Source: Acanthaster planci
Lineage: Eukaryota; Echinodermata; Asteroidea; Valvatida; Acanthasteridae
Direction: 5' to 3'
Length of the DNA stretch: 62,000 bases
NCBI RefSeq assembly: GCF_001949145.1
Contig: NW_019091360.1
Span: 46,775-108,774, forward strand
Below the pieces are notes generated by a model that ran no database searches, was not told the origin of the DNA, and saw nothing but the letters and a program-made list of their open reading frames with translations. Within the stretch, counting starts at the first letter, position 1. Every line of letters begins with the position of its first letter. The position numbers were made by a program, and so were the translations under genes. Shown piece by piece: positions 43,701-48,690 of this stretch.

Positions 43701-46700
43701 CAGTTGACTTCAATGTTTTAGCTATCATCTAATGAACAATTCACGCTTAAATCTGTTACGGTCATTTTTTTACCGAATTTTTGAAGAATAAAAGGACTTT
43801 TTATTATAACTTACTGTCTTCTCACTGTCATCGGCCCCAAATTTCACACGTGTTAACTGGGTGAAAATGATCATCTACATCAGTTTTCAGGCGATTTGGA
43901 CAAACTTCTCCACAGACATCTACTCAGAACTTCATTTTTCAGAATTTTCAACCTGTCGCTAGAGGGTGCTTGACAATTACGTGACGTCATCAGTAGATGA
44001 TTTGAAGAATACTATACGCCAAGAGAATGACACTGTTCAAAACAACTTCATACCTATTACCACTTTTAATTAATCAGCCCACTTCCAGTTTCAACCTGAA
44101 GGAAGGGTCACGTGATTTGACCAACATGAGATGAATTGAAGACCATATTATGCTTTGCCACTTGCTGCAAACAGAATTTTGCGGAAGGCCACGGTTGATT
44201 TTATATGGATTTTTACAACATTAACGTAATATTTAAATATTTAACATTTAATAAGAAATCACTTAATGACGTCATCATGACATAATTATTTTATTATTAT
44301 CTTTGCCTCGAGGTCTTTCCTTGGTGTAACTGTGATGTCGAAGATAGCAAAGTAACAAAAACGATGCCTCGAAAATGTGTACAAAGTCAATGGGCGGAAA
44401 TAAATATTGAAAAACAGTAAGAAATCACTTGATGATGTCATCACGACGTCATTCTTCTAGACACATCTATGCATAAGTGTCCCTCATTGGTAACAGTTTT
44501 ATGAACATCCAAATTTGCAAAAGCACTAAAGTCAAGGGTAAAAAACGTGCACACAACAAACAGGGTTTGGATCAGAAGAAAAAGGAAGAAAAAAAAAAGA
44601 ATTATTAGGAAGCCTTTTTCACAAAATGCAAAAAAGCCCCCCCCTCCCAAATTTAACGAAAGCAATAGCTGCTAAGGCAGTACACCGAAGCAGTTAAAAC
44701 CCAGAGATCCAGATAAAGACTGGAAAGTGGCAACTATTTATACTGAAATGACATCATAATTTTACTTATAGACAGGCAAATTTGCATTTGCAAAAGTTAA
44801 GGTCTTCAAAATGCCCTTAAAAAGAGCAAAATGAAAATGGAAAAAAAGCTCTTTTGAAGAGGAATAAAATCTGTATTGGAGATAGTGGTTGCATCTGACA
44901 TAATGCATAAAGTTTTGTTGGCACATGTGACTGTATCTGTGCCAATGCAGCCTTCCAGTTATGAGAGGTATTGCCAAAGAACTAATTATGAGTGATGATT
45001 GCAGCTTGAGTTTAACTGCCTCTAATTGGTATGAGTTCATTGCCCTCTCATCTCTGTCTCATTTCCACACTTGTGTCTCATAGTAATACTACAACTATAC
45101 TGGCAGCAGCAACAGCTTACTATAACTTATTAATTATTATAAGCTCATGTACGATAAGAAATGCCATTATAGCTGAATCTATTACAGCTACAGCTACAAC
45201 TTTTATTACATATTGACAATGATACAAATTCCTCATAATATTTTCTTTCAAACCTCATGTAATTCATCAGCATCAAAATCTCCTGTCTCCGCCCAATACT
45301 CAAGCTCAAGCTGAAGATCAGCAGGGAATGAAAATGACCTGTCCAAAAACAAATTGTGAACACAAAATGACTTTCATGCAAATGGCAATACACAAGTACT
45401 GGTAAAAGTAAATGCACCAAAACACACCTAAATGAATTTTGCTCTCAAGGAAGTGAAAATTGTTTCACATTTTATGATCTCCTGCAATATTTCTGCTTTA
45501 TCTATTTACACTGGGGACATATATATTGAACAACTCTTGACACTTTTTCATTTACTTCCCTATTATATTAATTGGCACTTTTCTCTTAAAAACTTGTCTA
45601 ATTTTTTTTTCAGAATGTAAACTTTACTGTGTACTCTTAACAACCGACAAGGATTACAGTGAATGTGGTAGACGCAGCTGTTGAAATTGTCACATTTAAT
45701 TATTATAAGCTCATATATGATAAGAAATGCCATCAACAATGAAAGTACACCATTTTGGATGTTCTGGGGGTTGATGTCCTCTTTAAATTTTTAGCTGTTT
45801 TGGGCAATGGTCCAAACAACTTTTGTTTTTCTTATGATTGTCTTCTTTTGATTTATTTTATTCTTCTTTTTATATTTTCTTCCCATTAAAATGATACAGG
45901 ACAGGGATGTTCTATTCCTAATTCCCTTCAAACGTGGCATGACAGACTACTGTTTGGAGATGTATGCTAAATCATGACACCATCATGATGTCACCAGAAG
46001 TCACGTGATAAGCCAACAGAGTCCAAACTTTTACAAGCTAATATCTCCGGAACTAAAGGTATAAACCAAAATGTGTTATGTGAGAAAAATGGAATGACAT
46101 CATGATGTCATCAGCTCATTATTAATTTTTGTTTTTAATTCTCCATATTTTAACATTCTGTTCAATTTACCTTAACATAACAAGATTTTTTTAAAATTCT
46201 TTTGGACAACCTTAGCTAGGGAACGTAGATTTGTGTTATTAAGAAAGATTTGTTCTAATGCCCTCTCTCAGCCTTGTCATGCTGTTCAAAATTGTTGTGC
46301 TTACTAAGTAGACCTATATTGGATTTGTGCCGTATTGTATTATTTTTGAGGAAACACATAAATAGAAAGTGTAGAGGAATGATACCGATTTGTGGTAAAC
46401 CAGCCTTAATGAGTAATTAACTTTGTTTCACATGTATTTTTATGGCTTTCTCTAATGTATGATGCAAAAAAAGTGTGCACAACTGTGCTATGGTACACAT
46501 ACATGCCCATTAAATTATTACAACAAATGTGGGCACGGATAATAGTCATTTTTGTTCACCCAAAAGAGGTCACTGAAATAGCTCTGTGTTTGCTACCTAA
46601 TAAATACAAGTCCTGTTCAATTTGGTTTTTTATGTTTGGTGGTAACAACATATTTCCAACTGAAGTGAACTACTCCTTTCATTTCACTTTCATTTTAAAA

Positions 46701-48078
46701 GTTGTTATTTAAAATCCCAATATTGGATTGAATTGCAATTGAATACCTAGTGATAAGGTCACTGGGATTTTACACATGACTTTTATAACAGGTACCTTAA
46801 CACTATCTTAACACTAACCTTAACATTATCAGTAATGGCAAATAATGAACACAAAACCTTGAGGACCTACAACTTGTAATGATAAACGTGATGTTGTTTT
46901 AGTGGCACTCTTATTTTCAATGTTTGACTGCATCTAGATTTCATATTTTTTTATTATTTACTTTAACTGTAAATAAAATCTCATCATTTGTCTTAGCAGT
47001 TTTCTTCTAAAATTGGCATTGCAACGCTTTCACTGAATTTCACTCTTTCAGCATTTACAGTATGCTCACATCTAATCACCAATCAACTTTCAGTTTAAGT
47101 ACACACAGAAACCATTGTTGAAAATGGCTATTTGAGTACGACAATTTGAGTATCATTTTAGAAAATGGATCAATCACTAGAAACTCCCATTTTATACAGT
47201 CATATCAAGAGCATTAATAGTTTGAATTCACTATAGATTTCCATAGCTAAAATAAGAATTTGCATATATAAAATCCATTTGGATTTTTGAGGTATTAAGA
47301 GTGTGTACAAACTACAATCCGTAGTTGGTGACTGAATGGCCATGTGATGTCATGAGTATGTTATGTGTACGTGAGGGAAAGGAAAACAGTTATGCCTCCA
47401 TCTAAGTTGTATAAGACCTGGGCCAGGACTAAAGCTAAAGCTTGAACACACATATACATTGCTAGCCAACACTGAACAATCAATCAAATTCAATTCATAG
47501 TACAAAGCATTAATGAGTATCAACACTCATTGTTCCCCTGCTCACAGGACAACAATTGAAGATTCTTCGTTTTGAATGAGCTCAGGTGTTTCTTGTCTTT
47601 GCCAATTTGAATCGAAGCCTTTTCGCATTGTTTCTCTTTAACTCCTTTTGGGAACCATCACAGCTCTGATTTGTGTGAGAGTGTAAATATGTATATGCAG
47701 GTAGATTATTATAGGCAACATTCCGTAAATCTATTTGTAATGCTGCCCAAGGCAGTCTTAAGAAAGAATGAAGTCCAGTGATAGTATTTGAAATGGCATT
47801 GATTTGACGGTGAATGATTCATTATTTGCAAAGTCTAACACTATTTAAAGAAAGAAAAACATGTGAAAGAGATATCTGACCATTCAGTGGGGACTGTGCC
47901 TATATTCTCCAGCATAAGATGAACAATGCATGGCTTGCTGTCTTGGGGAGCTCCACTGAAGTTGAAGTCCATGATGGCTCGTGTATTTATAGGTGATTTC
48001 CGTGTTGTACTGCGACACATCACATTAGGATATGTCAGCTCTTCAGGGGATGGATCTGACTCCAAACACATGTTTAGT
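1466..48078 (-). CDS. CFAP65: CFAP65 (CCDC108)-like cilia protein, partial spliced gene, 9 exons
   Basis: Nine exons on the minus strand (48078-47881, 45338-45254, 40413-40255, 39940-39752, 39621-39508, 29841-29582, 20525-20366, 19569-19456, 1755-1466) join into about 523 codons without a stop. All introns are GT-AG, and intron phases match at every junction (2,0,0,0,0,2,0,0). The product reads as the middle and C-terminal part of CFAP65: repeated beta-rich MSP/ASH-like stretches, the segment EYWAETG, the segment ECLNPYGEI, then [18 protein letters not shown] and [11 protein letters not shown], then a charged helix and the conserved block [14 protein letters not shown] near the end. In the known family this protein acts in the axoneme of motile cilia and sperm flagella. 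The N-terminal exons are not found and the frame is still open at 1466, so the model is incomplete at both ends. Assignment to CFAP65 rather than another ASH-domain cilia protein (HYDIN, CFAP47, DLEC1, CFAP74) rests on remembered family motifs, not on a search. Confidence 0.85.
1756..2546. other. Intron sequence, nothing recognised
   Basis: This is the start of the 17.7-kb CFAP65 intron as seen from the left. No gene or clear repeat was identified. It ends at the TTAA flanking the MITE at 2551. Confidence 0.5.
2551..3242. mobile_element. piggyBac-like non-autonomous element, copy 1
   Basis: This 692-bp unit is flanked on both sides by TTAA (2547-2550 and 3243-3246), the target site of piggyBac transposons. 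The ends are inverted over about 8 bp: CCACTTGC at the left and GCGAAGTGG at the right. The body is similar along its length to 27887-28474, including repeated GGAACAAAAGACC. The 122-codon ORF inside has no transposase features and is probably chance. Confidence 0.7.
3243..4398. other. Intron sequence, nothing recognised
   Basis: AT-rich intronic sequence lies between the MITE and a reverse transcriptase remnant. No exon-like open frame with splice sites was found. Confidence 0.45.
4399..5366 (-). pseudogene. Degenerate reverse transcriptase fragment (DIRS/Ty3-like)
   Basis: The minus-strand frame 4785-4399 contains [19 protein letters not shown], which matches the pattern LGLEIDTV....LP..K found after the catalytic block in DIRS-type and related reverse transcriptases, where an RNase H or recombinase region follows. 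It continues with a weak match to the next helix (LQGL..). A second minus-strand frame just upstream (5366-5037) holds [15 protein letters not shown], like the N-terminal leader of such polymerases, but this part is weaker. No catalytic YxDD was found, and there are stops and a roughly 250-bp gap between the two frames. It lies inside the CFAP65 intron. Alternative: only the 4399-4785 piece is real. Confidence 0.4.
5367..7009. other. Intron sequence, nothing recognised
   Basis: No domain, tandem repeat or splice-supported exon was identified. The small ORFs on both strands carry no motifs I recognise. Confidence 0.45.
7010..7500 (-). pseudogene. DDE_4-type (P-like/ISL2EU or Harbinger-class) transposase remnant
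   Basis: Read on the minus strand, three short pieces fall in the order of a DDE_4 transposase core. First comes a segment ending [10 protein letters not shown] (near 7400), then [19 protein letters not shown] with RISDKDI (about 7270-7375), then after an in-frame stop the catalytic-aspartate block [19 protein letters not shown] (7180-7245). In intact members this reads as S.YK.HNT, then IsPaGaisFlS...GGr.SDk.I, then D(R/K)GF.I. At least one stop and one frameshift break it, and the last acidic block is not readable. It is a dead fragment in the CFAP65 intron. Confidence 0.65.
7501..8239. other. Intron sequence, nothing recognised
   Basis: This stretch lies between the transposase remnant and the DIRS-like element. 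It contains a poly-A run near 8039. No gene was recognised. Confidence 0.4.
8240..9110 (-). pseudogene. Tyrosine recombinase of DIRS-like element 1, broken
   Basis: Three minus-strand pieces fall in order. [16 protein letters not shown] (about 9000) is the last helix of the N-terminal domain, with the usual YRSALSAIH pattern. [19 protein letters not shown] then GVLLIP and [12 protein letters not shown] (8780-8520) cover the first catalytic arginine region and the Cys-x-V-R-A-L-like helix. [11 protein letters not shown] near 8290 corresponds to the segment before the nucleophilic tyrosine. The HxxR box is not intact (GVHDKIAV). Frames change at least twice, so it is not functional. Confidence 0.6.
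9883..10511. mobile_element. pogo-like MITE with TA target duplication
   Basis: This is a 629-bp unit bounded by TA on both sides (9881-9882 and 10512-10513). The left end CAGTAAAATCTCGATAAGTC and the right end, inverted, CAGTAAAATCTCAATAAGTC match with one mismatch over 20 bases and continue further (CAAAGC). A CAGT start and TA duplication are typical of pogo/Tigger-group elements. No transposase ORF is present. It sits inside DIRS-like element 1 and is therefore younger than it. Confidence 0.75.
12130..13250 (-). pseudogene. gag-like ORF of DIRS-like element 1
   Basis: GC-rich, proline- and serine-rich sequence with several overlapping open frames lies on both strands. The minus-strand frame 12330-12136 contains [16 protein letters not shown], the counterpart of the ILGLPFP segment of element 2, and 12756-12454 is a Ser/Pro/Lys-rich stretch as expected for the gag-like first ORF. 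The plus-strand ORFs here (for example 12245-12703) are probably shadows caused by the base composition. Confidence 0.45.
13251..16944. other. Intron sequence, nothing recognised
   Basis: Mixed AT-rich sequence in the large intron. It contains several short ORFs on both strands, none with domain-like patterns. Confidence 0.4.
16945..17905. repeat. CAAGT-type simple repeat region
   Basis: Runs of CAAGTCAAGT and related GAGTC words occur at 16960-17020 and again at 17815-17905, separated by about 800 bp of ordinary sequence. The outer ends read GTGTTGTAAACCAAGTC and GGGACTCGAGTAAAAAACAC. The words on the right are partly inverted relative to the left (ACTTGAGTC), so the block may be one non-autonomous element rather than two independent microsatellites. 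Confidence 0.5.
17906..19455. other. Intron sequence, nothing recognised
   Basis: AT-rich, with no recognisable coding pattern up to the donor of exon h. Confidence 0.45.
19456..19569 (-). CDS. CFAP65: CFAP65 exon h (charged helix)
   Basis: This exon has 114 nt and 38 codons in phase 0. The acceptor is at 19570-19571 and the donor GTTTGT at 19455. It encodes [20 protein letters not shown], then [18 protein letters not shown]. This is a charged, helix-forming linker that follows the ASH domains. Both neighbouring introns keep the frame. Confidence 0.83.
19570..20365. other. Intron between CFAP65 exons h and g
   Basis: This 796-bp GT-AG intron shows nothing else. Confidence 0.7.
20366..20525 (-). 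CDS. CFAP65: CFAP65 exon g
   Basis: This exon has 160 nt. The acceptor is at 20526-20527 and the donor GTAATG at 20365. It enters with one base that completes the serine codon split with the previous exon, and leaves in phase 0. It encodes [20 protein letters not shown], then [19 protein letters not shown] and YDLDIVCE, the second half of an ASH-like domain. Confidence 0.83.
20526..21805. other. Intron sequence, nothing recognised
   Basis: This is the left part of the 9.1-kb intron between exons f and g. The 64-codon minus-strand ORF at 20763-20569 is not needed, because exon f joins exon g directly in phase. Confidence 0.5.
21806..22045 (+). repeat. Dispersed short repeat, copy 1 (plus orientation)
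   Basis: It begins with GAGTCTACTAGAGAATACC then TACCCA and contains AAAAGACTTGATCATCCATGG. It ends in an inverted form of the edge, TGTTTGGGTAGGTAG. Similar sequence recurs at 26225-26370, 29901-30174, 34895-35060 and 56565-56705. It abuts the 3' end of the LINE at 22050, so its insertion probably cut that element. Confidence 0.55.
22046..23085 (-). mobile_element. L2/CR1-like LINE, 5'-truncated reverse transcriptase
   Basis: Minus-strand frames (23073-22777, 22764-22420, 22336-22046) carry a non-LTR reverse transcriptase: the finger segment DPQQFAYQ, motif A IDFSSAFN (22850-22873), [13 protein letters not shown], the catalytic FADD (22597-22608) and the thumb and C-terminal part [11 protein letters not shown] with a VWYG box and [14 protein letters not shown]. 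At least two frame breaks separate the pieces. There is no endonuclease upstream, so it is 5'-truncated near 23085. The C-terminal pattern resembles the L2 branch of the CR1 group. It lies in the sense orientation of CFAP65. Confidence 0.85.
23086..24623. other. Intron sequence, nothing recognised
   Basis: This stretch lies between the truncated LINE and the pogo-like MITE. Several short frames occur, none recognisable. Confidence 0.45.
24626..25434. mobile_element. pogo/Tigger-like MITE with TA target duplication
   Basis: This 809-bp unit is flanked by TA (24624-24625 and 25435-25436). The left terminus CAGTTGACTCCCGTTATTAC and the right terminus, inverted, CAGTCCACTCCCGTTATTAC differ at one position in 20. 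The CAGTNNNNTCCCGTTAT form is a classic pogo-group end. No DDE transposase or CENP-B-like domain is seen inside, so it is non-autonomous. Confidence 0.8.
25437..26220. other. Intron sequence with GC-richer patch, no gene assigned
   Basis: Overlapping open frames occur on both strands between 25765 and 26275. The sequence is GC-richer than its surroundings and may be a fragment of a gag-like or other transposon region, but I see no motif. The pair of GTAGAGACAGTGCCAGGCAAT-like and ATAGAGGCAGTACCAGGCCA segments (26113 and 25976) suggests a local duplication of about 130 bp. Confidence 0.35.
26225..26370 (-). repeat. Dispersed short repeat, copy 2
   Basis: It starts GAAGGACGAACATGGTGGT and contains CACCATGGATGATCAAGTC and an AT-rich ATGCAAAATTTGCATAT near its end, closing with TGTTTGGGTAGGTAG. 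It is the reverse-complement arrangement of 21806-21960 and is closely similar to 56565-56705. Confidence 0.6.
26371..27844. other. Intron sequence, nothing recognised
   Basis: AT-rich, with no coding pattern or clear repeat. Confidence 0.45.
27887..28474. mobile_element. piggyBac-like non-autonomous element, copy 2
   Basis: It is similar over most of its length to 2551-3242. The left end follows TTAA (27883-27886) as CCACTCCCTGCCAGG. The right end GGCAGCAAGTGG is followed by TCAA, a one-base change from TTAA. A second end-like word (TTAACCACTTCGCACCAGG) lies 38 bp to the left at 27845, so there may be a nested or duplicated terminus. It carries no transposase. Confidence 0.65.
28475..29581. 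other. Intron sequence, nothing recognised
   Basis: Ordinary sequence up to the donor of exon f. The 87-codon plus-strand ORF at 28521 has no support. Confidence 0.45.
29582..29841 (-). CDS. CFAP65: CFAP65 exon f
   Basis: This exon has 260 nt. It enters in phase 0 at acceptor 29842-29843 and leaves in phase 2 at donor GTATGT (29581). It starts [19 protein letters not shown], then [12 protein letters not shown], a linker with several methionines and prolines, and a new domain start [19 protein letters not shown]. It follows a 9.7-kb intron that holds a full-length-scale DIRS-like element. Confidence 0.87.
29901..30174. mobile_element. Foldback MITE with about 47-bp inverted ends (dispersed repeat copy 3)
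   Basis: The left arm (29901-29947), with GGGCCGAGTCTCCTAAAG and ATACCTACCCA, is inverted at the right arm (30127-30174), with TGGGTAGGTATTG and AGTAGACTCGGCC and then CTCTAGGTTGGGG. The arms match over about 47 bp with a few mismatches. The interior is related to the other copies of the dispersed repeat. Its left edge lies only about 60 bp upstream, in the minus sense, of the acceptor of exon f. Confidence 0.65.
30175..30419. other. Intron sequence or 3' end of DIRS-like element 2
   Basis: Short stretch that may hold the 3' terminal sequence of the DIRS-like element. No terminus could be fixed. Confidence 0.3.
30423..31440 (-). pseudogene. Tyrosine recombinase of DIRS-like element 2
   Basis: The frame 30974-30423 (183 codons) is a recombinase C-terminal half: a [18 protein letters not shown] segment (the usual C-P-V-R-A-L-x-x-Y), [24 protein letters not shown], then the box that should read HxxR but here is HKVQ, and [20 protein letters not shown] with the nucleophilic Tyr. 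Upstream (31455-31042) lies [15 protein letters not shown] and [14 protein letters not shown]. The N-terminal domain between these looks shortened. The lost Arg of HxxR and stops make it inactive. Confidence 0.8.
31450..31914 (-). pseudogene. RNase H of DIRS-like element 2
   Basis: On the minus strand the segments [37 protein letters not shown] (about 31650-31615) and [17 protein letters not shown] (about 31525-31475) appear in order. These correspond to the conserved substrate-strand, SDNTTAV and HIPG.N...D.LS boxes of DIRS-type RNase H. Stop codons interrupt the frame. Confidence 0.75.
31915..32436 (-). pseudogene. Reverse transcriptase of DIRS-like element 2, frameshifted
   Basis: The frame 32436-32209 has [20 protein letters not shown], which holds the first catalytic aspartate motif in the form usual for DIRS and Ty3 polymerases. 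The second catalytic motif YLDD is at 32161-32150, followed by W. It lies in a different frame from the flanking pieces, so there is at least one frameshift. The frame 32139-31915 then gives [20 protein letters not shown], the strand and helix after the active site. Confidence 0.8.
32875..34314 (-). pseudogene. gag-like first ORF of DIRS-like element 2
   Basis: Three minus-strand frames follow each other. Frame 34046-33684 ends in a basic patch [15 protein letters not shown]. Frame 33599-33228 carries [20 protein letters not shown], a helix typical of the conserved C-terminal part of DIRS gag-like proteins. Frame 33174-32875 is a further helical stretch. Frameshifts separate the three. The GLLH..GF.PP segment recurs in element 3, supporting a common origin. 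Confidence 0.5.
34321..34894. other. Possible 5' end of DIRS-like element 2, then intron
   Basis: GC content falls near 34540. The part before that may be the untranslated leader of the DIRS-like element. No other feature seen. Confidence 0.3.
34895..35060 (-). repeat. Dispersed short repeat, copy 4
   Basis: It shares GAGGAAGAACACGGTGGCC, GATGAGGGTGCACTACCACT and GGGAAATATACAAATGTATTGG with the inverted interior of the copy at 29901-30174. It is in the opposite orientation to that copy. Confidence 0.5.
35061..35691. other. Intron sequence, nothing recognised
   Basis: No recognisable feature. Confidence 0.4.
35692..36624 (-). CDS. Transposase-like protein, truncated (310 aa ORF)
   Basis: This is the longest open frame in the window. 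It has [15 protein letters not shown] at its start, then a helical N-terminal part. [19 protein letters not shown] and [19 protein letters not shown] follow (about residues 125-170), then [19 protein letters not shown] and a C-terminal part with [20 protein letters not shown] (residues 255-275). I recognise the S.DDKNK..VG, then IPSGYM, then Y..DSLGR....PR.G order from uncharacterised transposase-like proteins seen in many marine invertebrates. The DDK is a candidate catalytic acid. Those proteins continue with a second acidic box (ADGGPDW-like), which is missing because a stop comes first. It could be the first exon of a larger gene or a decayed element. It lies inside a CFAP65 intron, same strand. 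Confidence 0.55.
   Translation of the reverse strand: MPPKHVTRLSRKRLFDGPAISAQSAIPTKHGRKPFHEKFPSLVPTVVDTLQEHGFGAHHGRSKTWSLVGVTACQLKTEVVKKIPELCISTRSIQCLLIPPNRQHTASHRYHALVDAKIGVKRNDLGLHHHASHYCHATVNCALEMAACFNDEVSMCSTDDKNKLLVGSGPCVDSRMSFKRYFMTNDSVHYPDHKFAIGYKIIPSGYMQLLNQPSSSTSQKQSKSVSPTRSGTHFDAPDCEDPLLCRSPPTLRYCGDSLGRLHFRYPRTGPLTVCLQGNKFSRASVCNHYADLLPLLRSEMSTHHGSDLLL
36625..37259. other. Intron sequence, possible upstream part of the BEN-like copy
   Basis: A plus-strand open frame at 37048-37269 ending in an acidic [14 protein letters not shown] stretch may belong to the gene copy that follows. Otherwise nothing was recognised. Confidence 0.3.
37260..37989 (+). pseudogene. BEN-domain-like protein copy with stops
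   Basis: On the plus strand a coiled-coil-like stretch [17 protein letters not shown] (about 37390-37445) is followed by a TGA, then an open frame of 173 codons (37468-37989). Its C-terminal part contains [34 protein letters not shown] and DFHDWYTDH. This resembles the end of BEN-like domains, where an (R/K)NVTGNS segment is followed by a helix starting from LD or FD and a FP stretch. Stops upstream (TGA near 37387 and 37445) and just after (TAA at 37987) suggest a decayed copy, perhaps carried by an element. It is antisense to CFAP65. The domain assignment is tentative. Confidence 0.4.
37990..39507. other. Intron sequence, nothing recognised
   Basis: AT-rich sequence up to the donor of CFAP65 exon e. 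No feature was recognised. Confidence 0.45.
39508..39621 (-). CDS. CFAP65: CFAP65 exon e
   Basis: This exon has 114 nt and 38 codons in phase 0. The acceptor is at 39622-39623 and the donor GTAGGT at 39507. It encodes [18 protein letters not shown], then [20 protein letters not shown]. The motifs ECLNP.GEI and [11 protein letters not shown] are hallmarks of the family. It is separated from exon d by a 130-bp intron. Confidence 0.87.
39752..39940 (-). CDS. CFAP65: CFAP65 exon d
   Basis: This exon has 189 nt in phase 0 on both sides. The acceptor is at 39941-39942 and the donor GTAAGC, a strong consensus, starts at 39751. It encodes [17 protein letters not shown], then [20 protein letters not shown] and [17 protein letters not shown]. 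The start of a new ASH-like domain (P.PIG....P.Q.YELYN.G..PV.Y..D) is clear. Confidence 0.87.
40255..40413 (-). CDS. CFAP65: CFAP65 exon c
   Basis: This exon has 159 nt and 53 codons in phase 0. The acceptor is at 40414-40415 and the donor GTATGG at 40254. It encodes [14 protein letters not shown], then [17 protein letters not shown], then [17 protein letters not shown]. The pattern of a pedestal sentence (MDNKLF.VEP..G.L.PGQ) followed by a beta strand and GREIL is that of an MSP/ASH-like domain in CFAP65. Confidence 0.85.
40414..41011. other. Intron sequence, nothing recognised
   Basis: This is the left part of the 4.8-kb intron between exons b and c. Confidence 0.45.
41012..41208. mobile_element. 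Foldback element with tRNA-like T-arm in its loop
   Basis: The arms at 41012-41070 and 41149-41208 are inverted copies of about 59 bp with few mismatches. They share TTTTGCCCTGCCCGACGTG and ATACTCAGTATATGC. The 78-bp spacer contains GTGGG (41102-41106), a 7-base loop TTGGCGT and CCCAC (41114-41118), which has the size and pairing of a tRNA T-arm with two changes from the usual loop. No acceptor stem or anticodon arm is evident, so it is not a tRNA gene. Confidence 0.65.
41209..41687. other. Intron sequence, nothing recognised
   Basis: The open frame starting at 41457 runs into the dispersed repeat that follows and has no recognisable domain. Confidence 0.4.
41688..42030. repeat. Dispersed repeat A, copy 1
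   Basis: It shares AGATTCCTGTC, TTTATTTTATGACAAAAACAC, CATGCACTTAA, AAGAACATTGCATTTTGAGC and TGACGTTTTGGG, in the same order and orientation, with 48310-48690. The similarity runs for about 340 bp with indels. No coding potential was recognised. Confidence 0.6.
42830..43400. repeat. Degenerate tandem array, period about 120 bp, TCACGTGA-rich
   Basis: About four units each contain a variant of CTTTAATGTCACGTGA, then GATGACATTATCATCACGTG and then TTCAACCCAAT and ATGTACTTCA. Units start near 42870, 43010, 43120 and 43260. Copies differ by point changes and small indels. Related pieces lie at 43980-44460 and 45960-46130. Confidence 0.55.
43401..43979. other. Intron sequence, nothing recognised
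   Basis: No feature recognised between the two repeat blocks. Confidence 0.4.
43980..44460. repeat. Dispersed repeat with TGACGTCA palindromes
   Basis: Perfect TGACGTCA at 43982-43989 and 44267-44274, and near matches at 44430-44452. The segment AATGTGTACAAAGTCAATGG, with an A-rich continuation near 44370, resembles the one at 42250. It appears to be a diverged relative of the array at 42830-43400. Confidence 0.45.
44461..45253. other. Intron sequence, nothing recognised except a short duplication
   Basis: It contains one member of the direct repeat TATTATAAGCTCATGTACGA at 45131-45168, whose partner is at 45697-45733. Confidence 0.45.
45254..45338 (-). CDS. CFAP65: CFAP65 exon b
   Basis: This 85-nt exon runs from acceptor AG at 45339-45340 to donor GTTTGA at 45253. 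It encodes [19 protein letters not shown] followed by an acidic stretch ending DELHE. The EYWAETG segment is a strong family marker. It enters in phase 2 and leaves in phase 0. It is too short to show as a long open frame on its own, so it is easily missed. Confidence 0.82.
45339..47880. other. Intron between CFAP65 exons a and b
   Basis: This is a 2.5-kb GT-AG intron. It contains a fragment of the TGACATCA-type repeat around 45960-46130, including the perfect 16-bp palindrome TGACATCATGATGTCA at 46095-46110. No gene was recognised. Confidence 0.55.
47881..48078 (-). CDS. CFAP65: CFAP65 exon a (most 5' recognised)
   Basis: Acceptor AG lies at 48079-48080 and the donor GTCAGA starts at 47880. 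The frame enters with one base of a split codon and leaves in phase 2 (..GAA TG|). The peptide contains the repeated ASH-like ending [11 protein letters not shown], a usual beta-strand pattern of MSP-type domains. The donor was chosen over a later GT near 47860 because only this one joins in frame to the next exon to give [11 protein letters not shown], the expected family sequence. Confidence 0.8.
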
Positions 48079-48309
48079 CTGCAAATGATACCAAACAATA
48101 CCACCAAAATTTGAAAGCTTAAGGACCTTTAAATACACAAAGTAAAACATTTGATCAGTGGTTCAAGCTTTACTGGAGGCACATGATGGAAGATTTCAAG
48201 CATCAAAAACAAATTAATGTTAAACAGAGAATTAAATTTTGTCTGCTCTGAGTGAGAGGAAGAGAGGACATGTTTTGTGAAGTGAGAAACCTCAAGACCA
48301 AGTCTCAGT
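48079..48309. other. Upstream intron of CFAP65
   Basis: Sequence upstream of the acceptor of the most 5' exon I can recognise. Earlier exons were not found in this stretch. Confidence 0.45.
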
Positions 48310-48690
48310 GTATGAGATTCCTGTCCAAAAATACAAGTTTTATTTTATGACAAAAACACACAAAATCATGCACTTAACCTTGATGTATGAAACAATCAAC
48401 GTGGTGGACAAGAACATTGCATTTTGAGCATGCCTCTACTACAACACTCATATGTGAAGATACACCCTGTTTACAGCTGTATCCCTCTGAGACGTTTTGG
48501 GAACACTGGCATATCATTAACCCTAACAGTCCTCAATCCTCCAACAGGTGAAGGATTGAGGGCTGTGAGGGTTTATACATTATGAGTGTTTCTGAAATCG
48601 GCACAAAAGATATTTGCAGAAACCCTTTTTTCCCCGGCTATAAATGGGAAAACTATTCCATTTTTTCATGTTAAGTTTGGAAGACAGGTC
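48310..48690. repeat. Dispersed repeat A, copy 2
   Basis: This is the second copy of the repeat at 41688-42030, same orientation. The end contains GGAAGACAGGTCTTGTC, matching GGAAGAAGGTCTTGTCG in copy 1. Confidence 0.6.
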
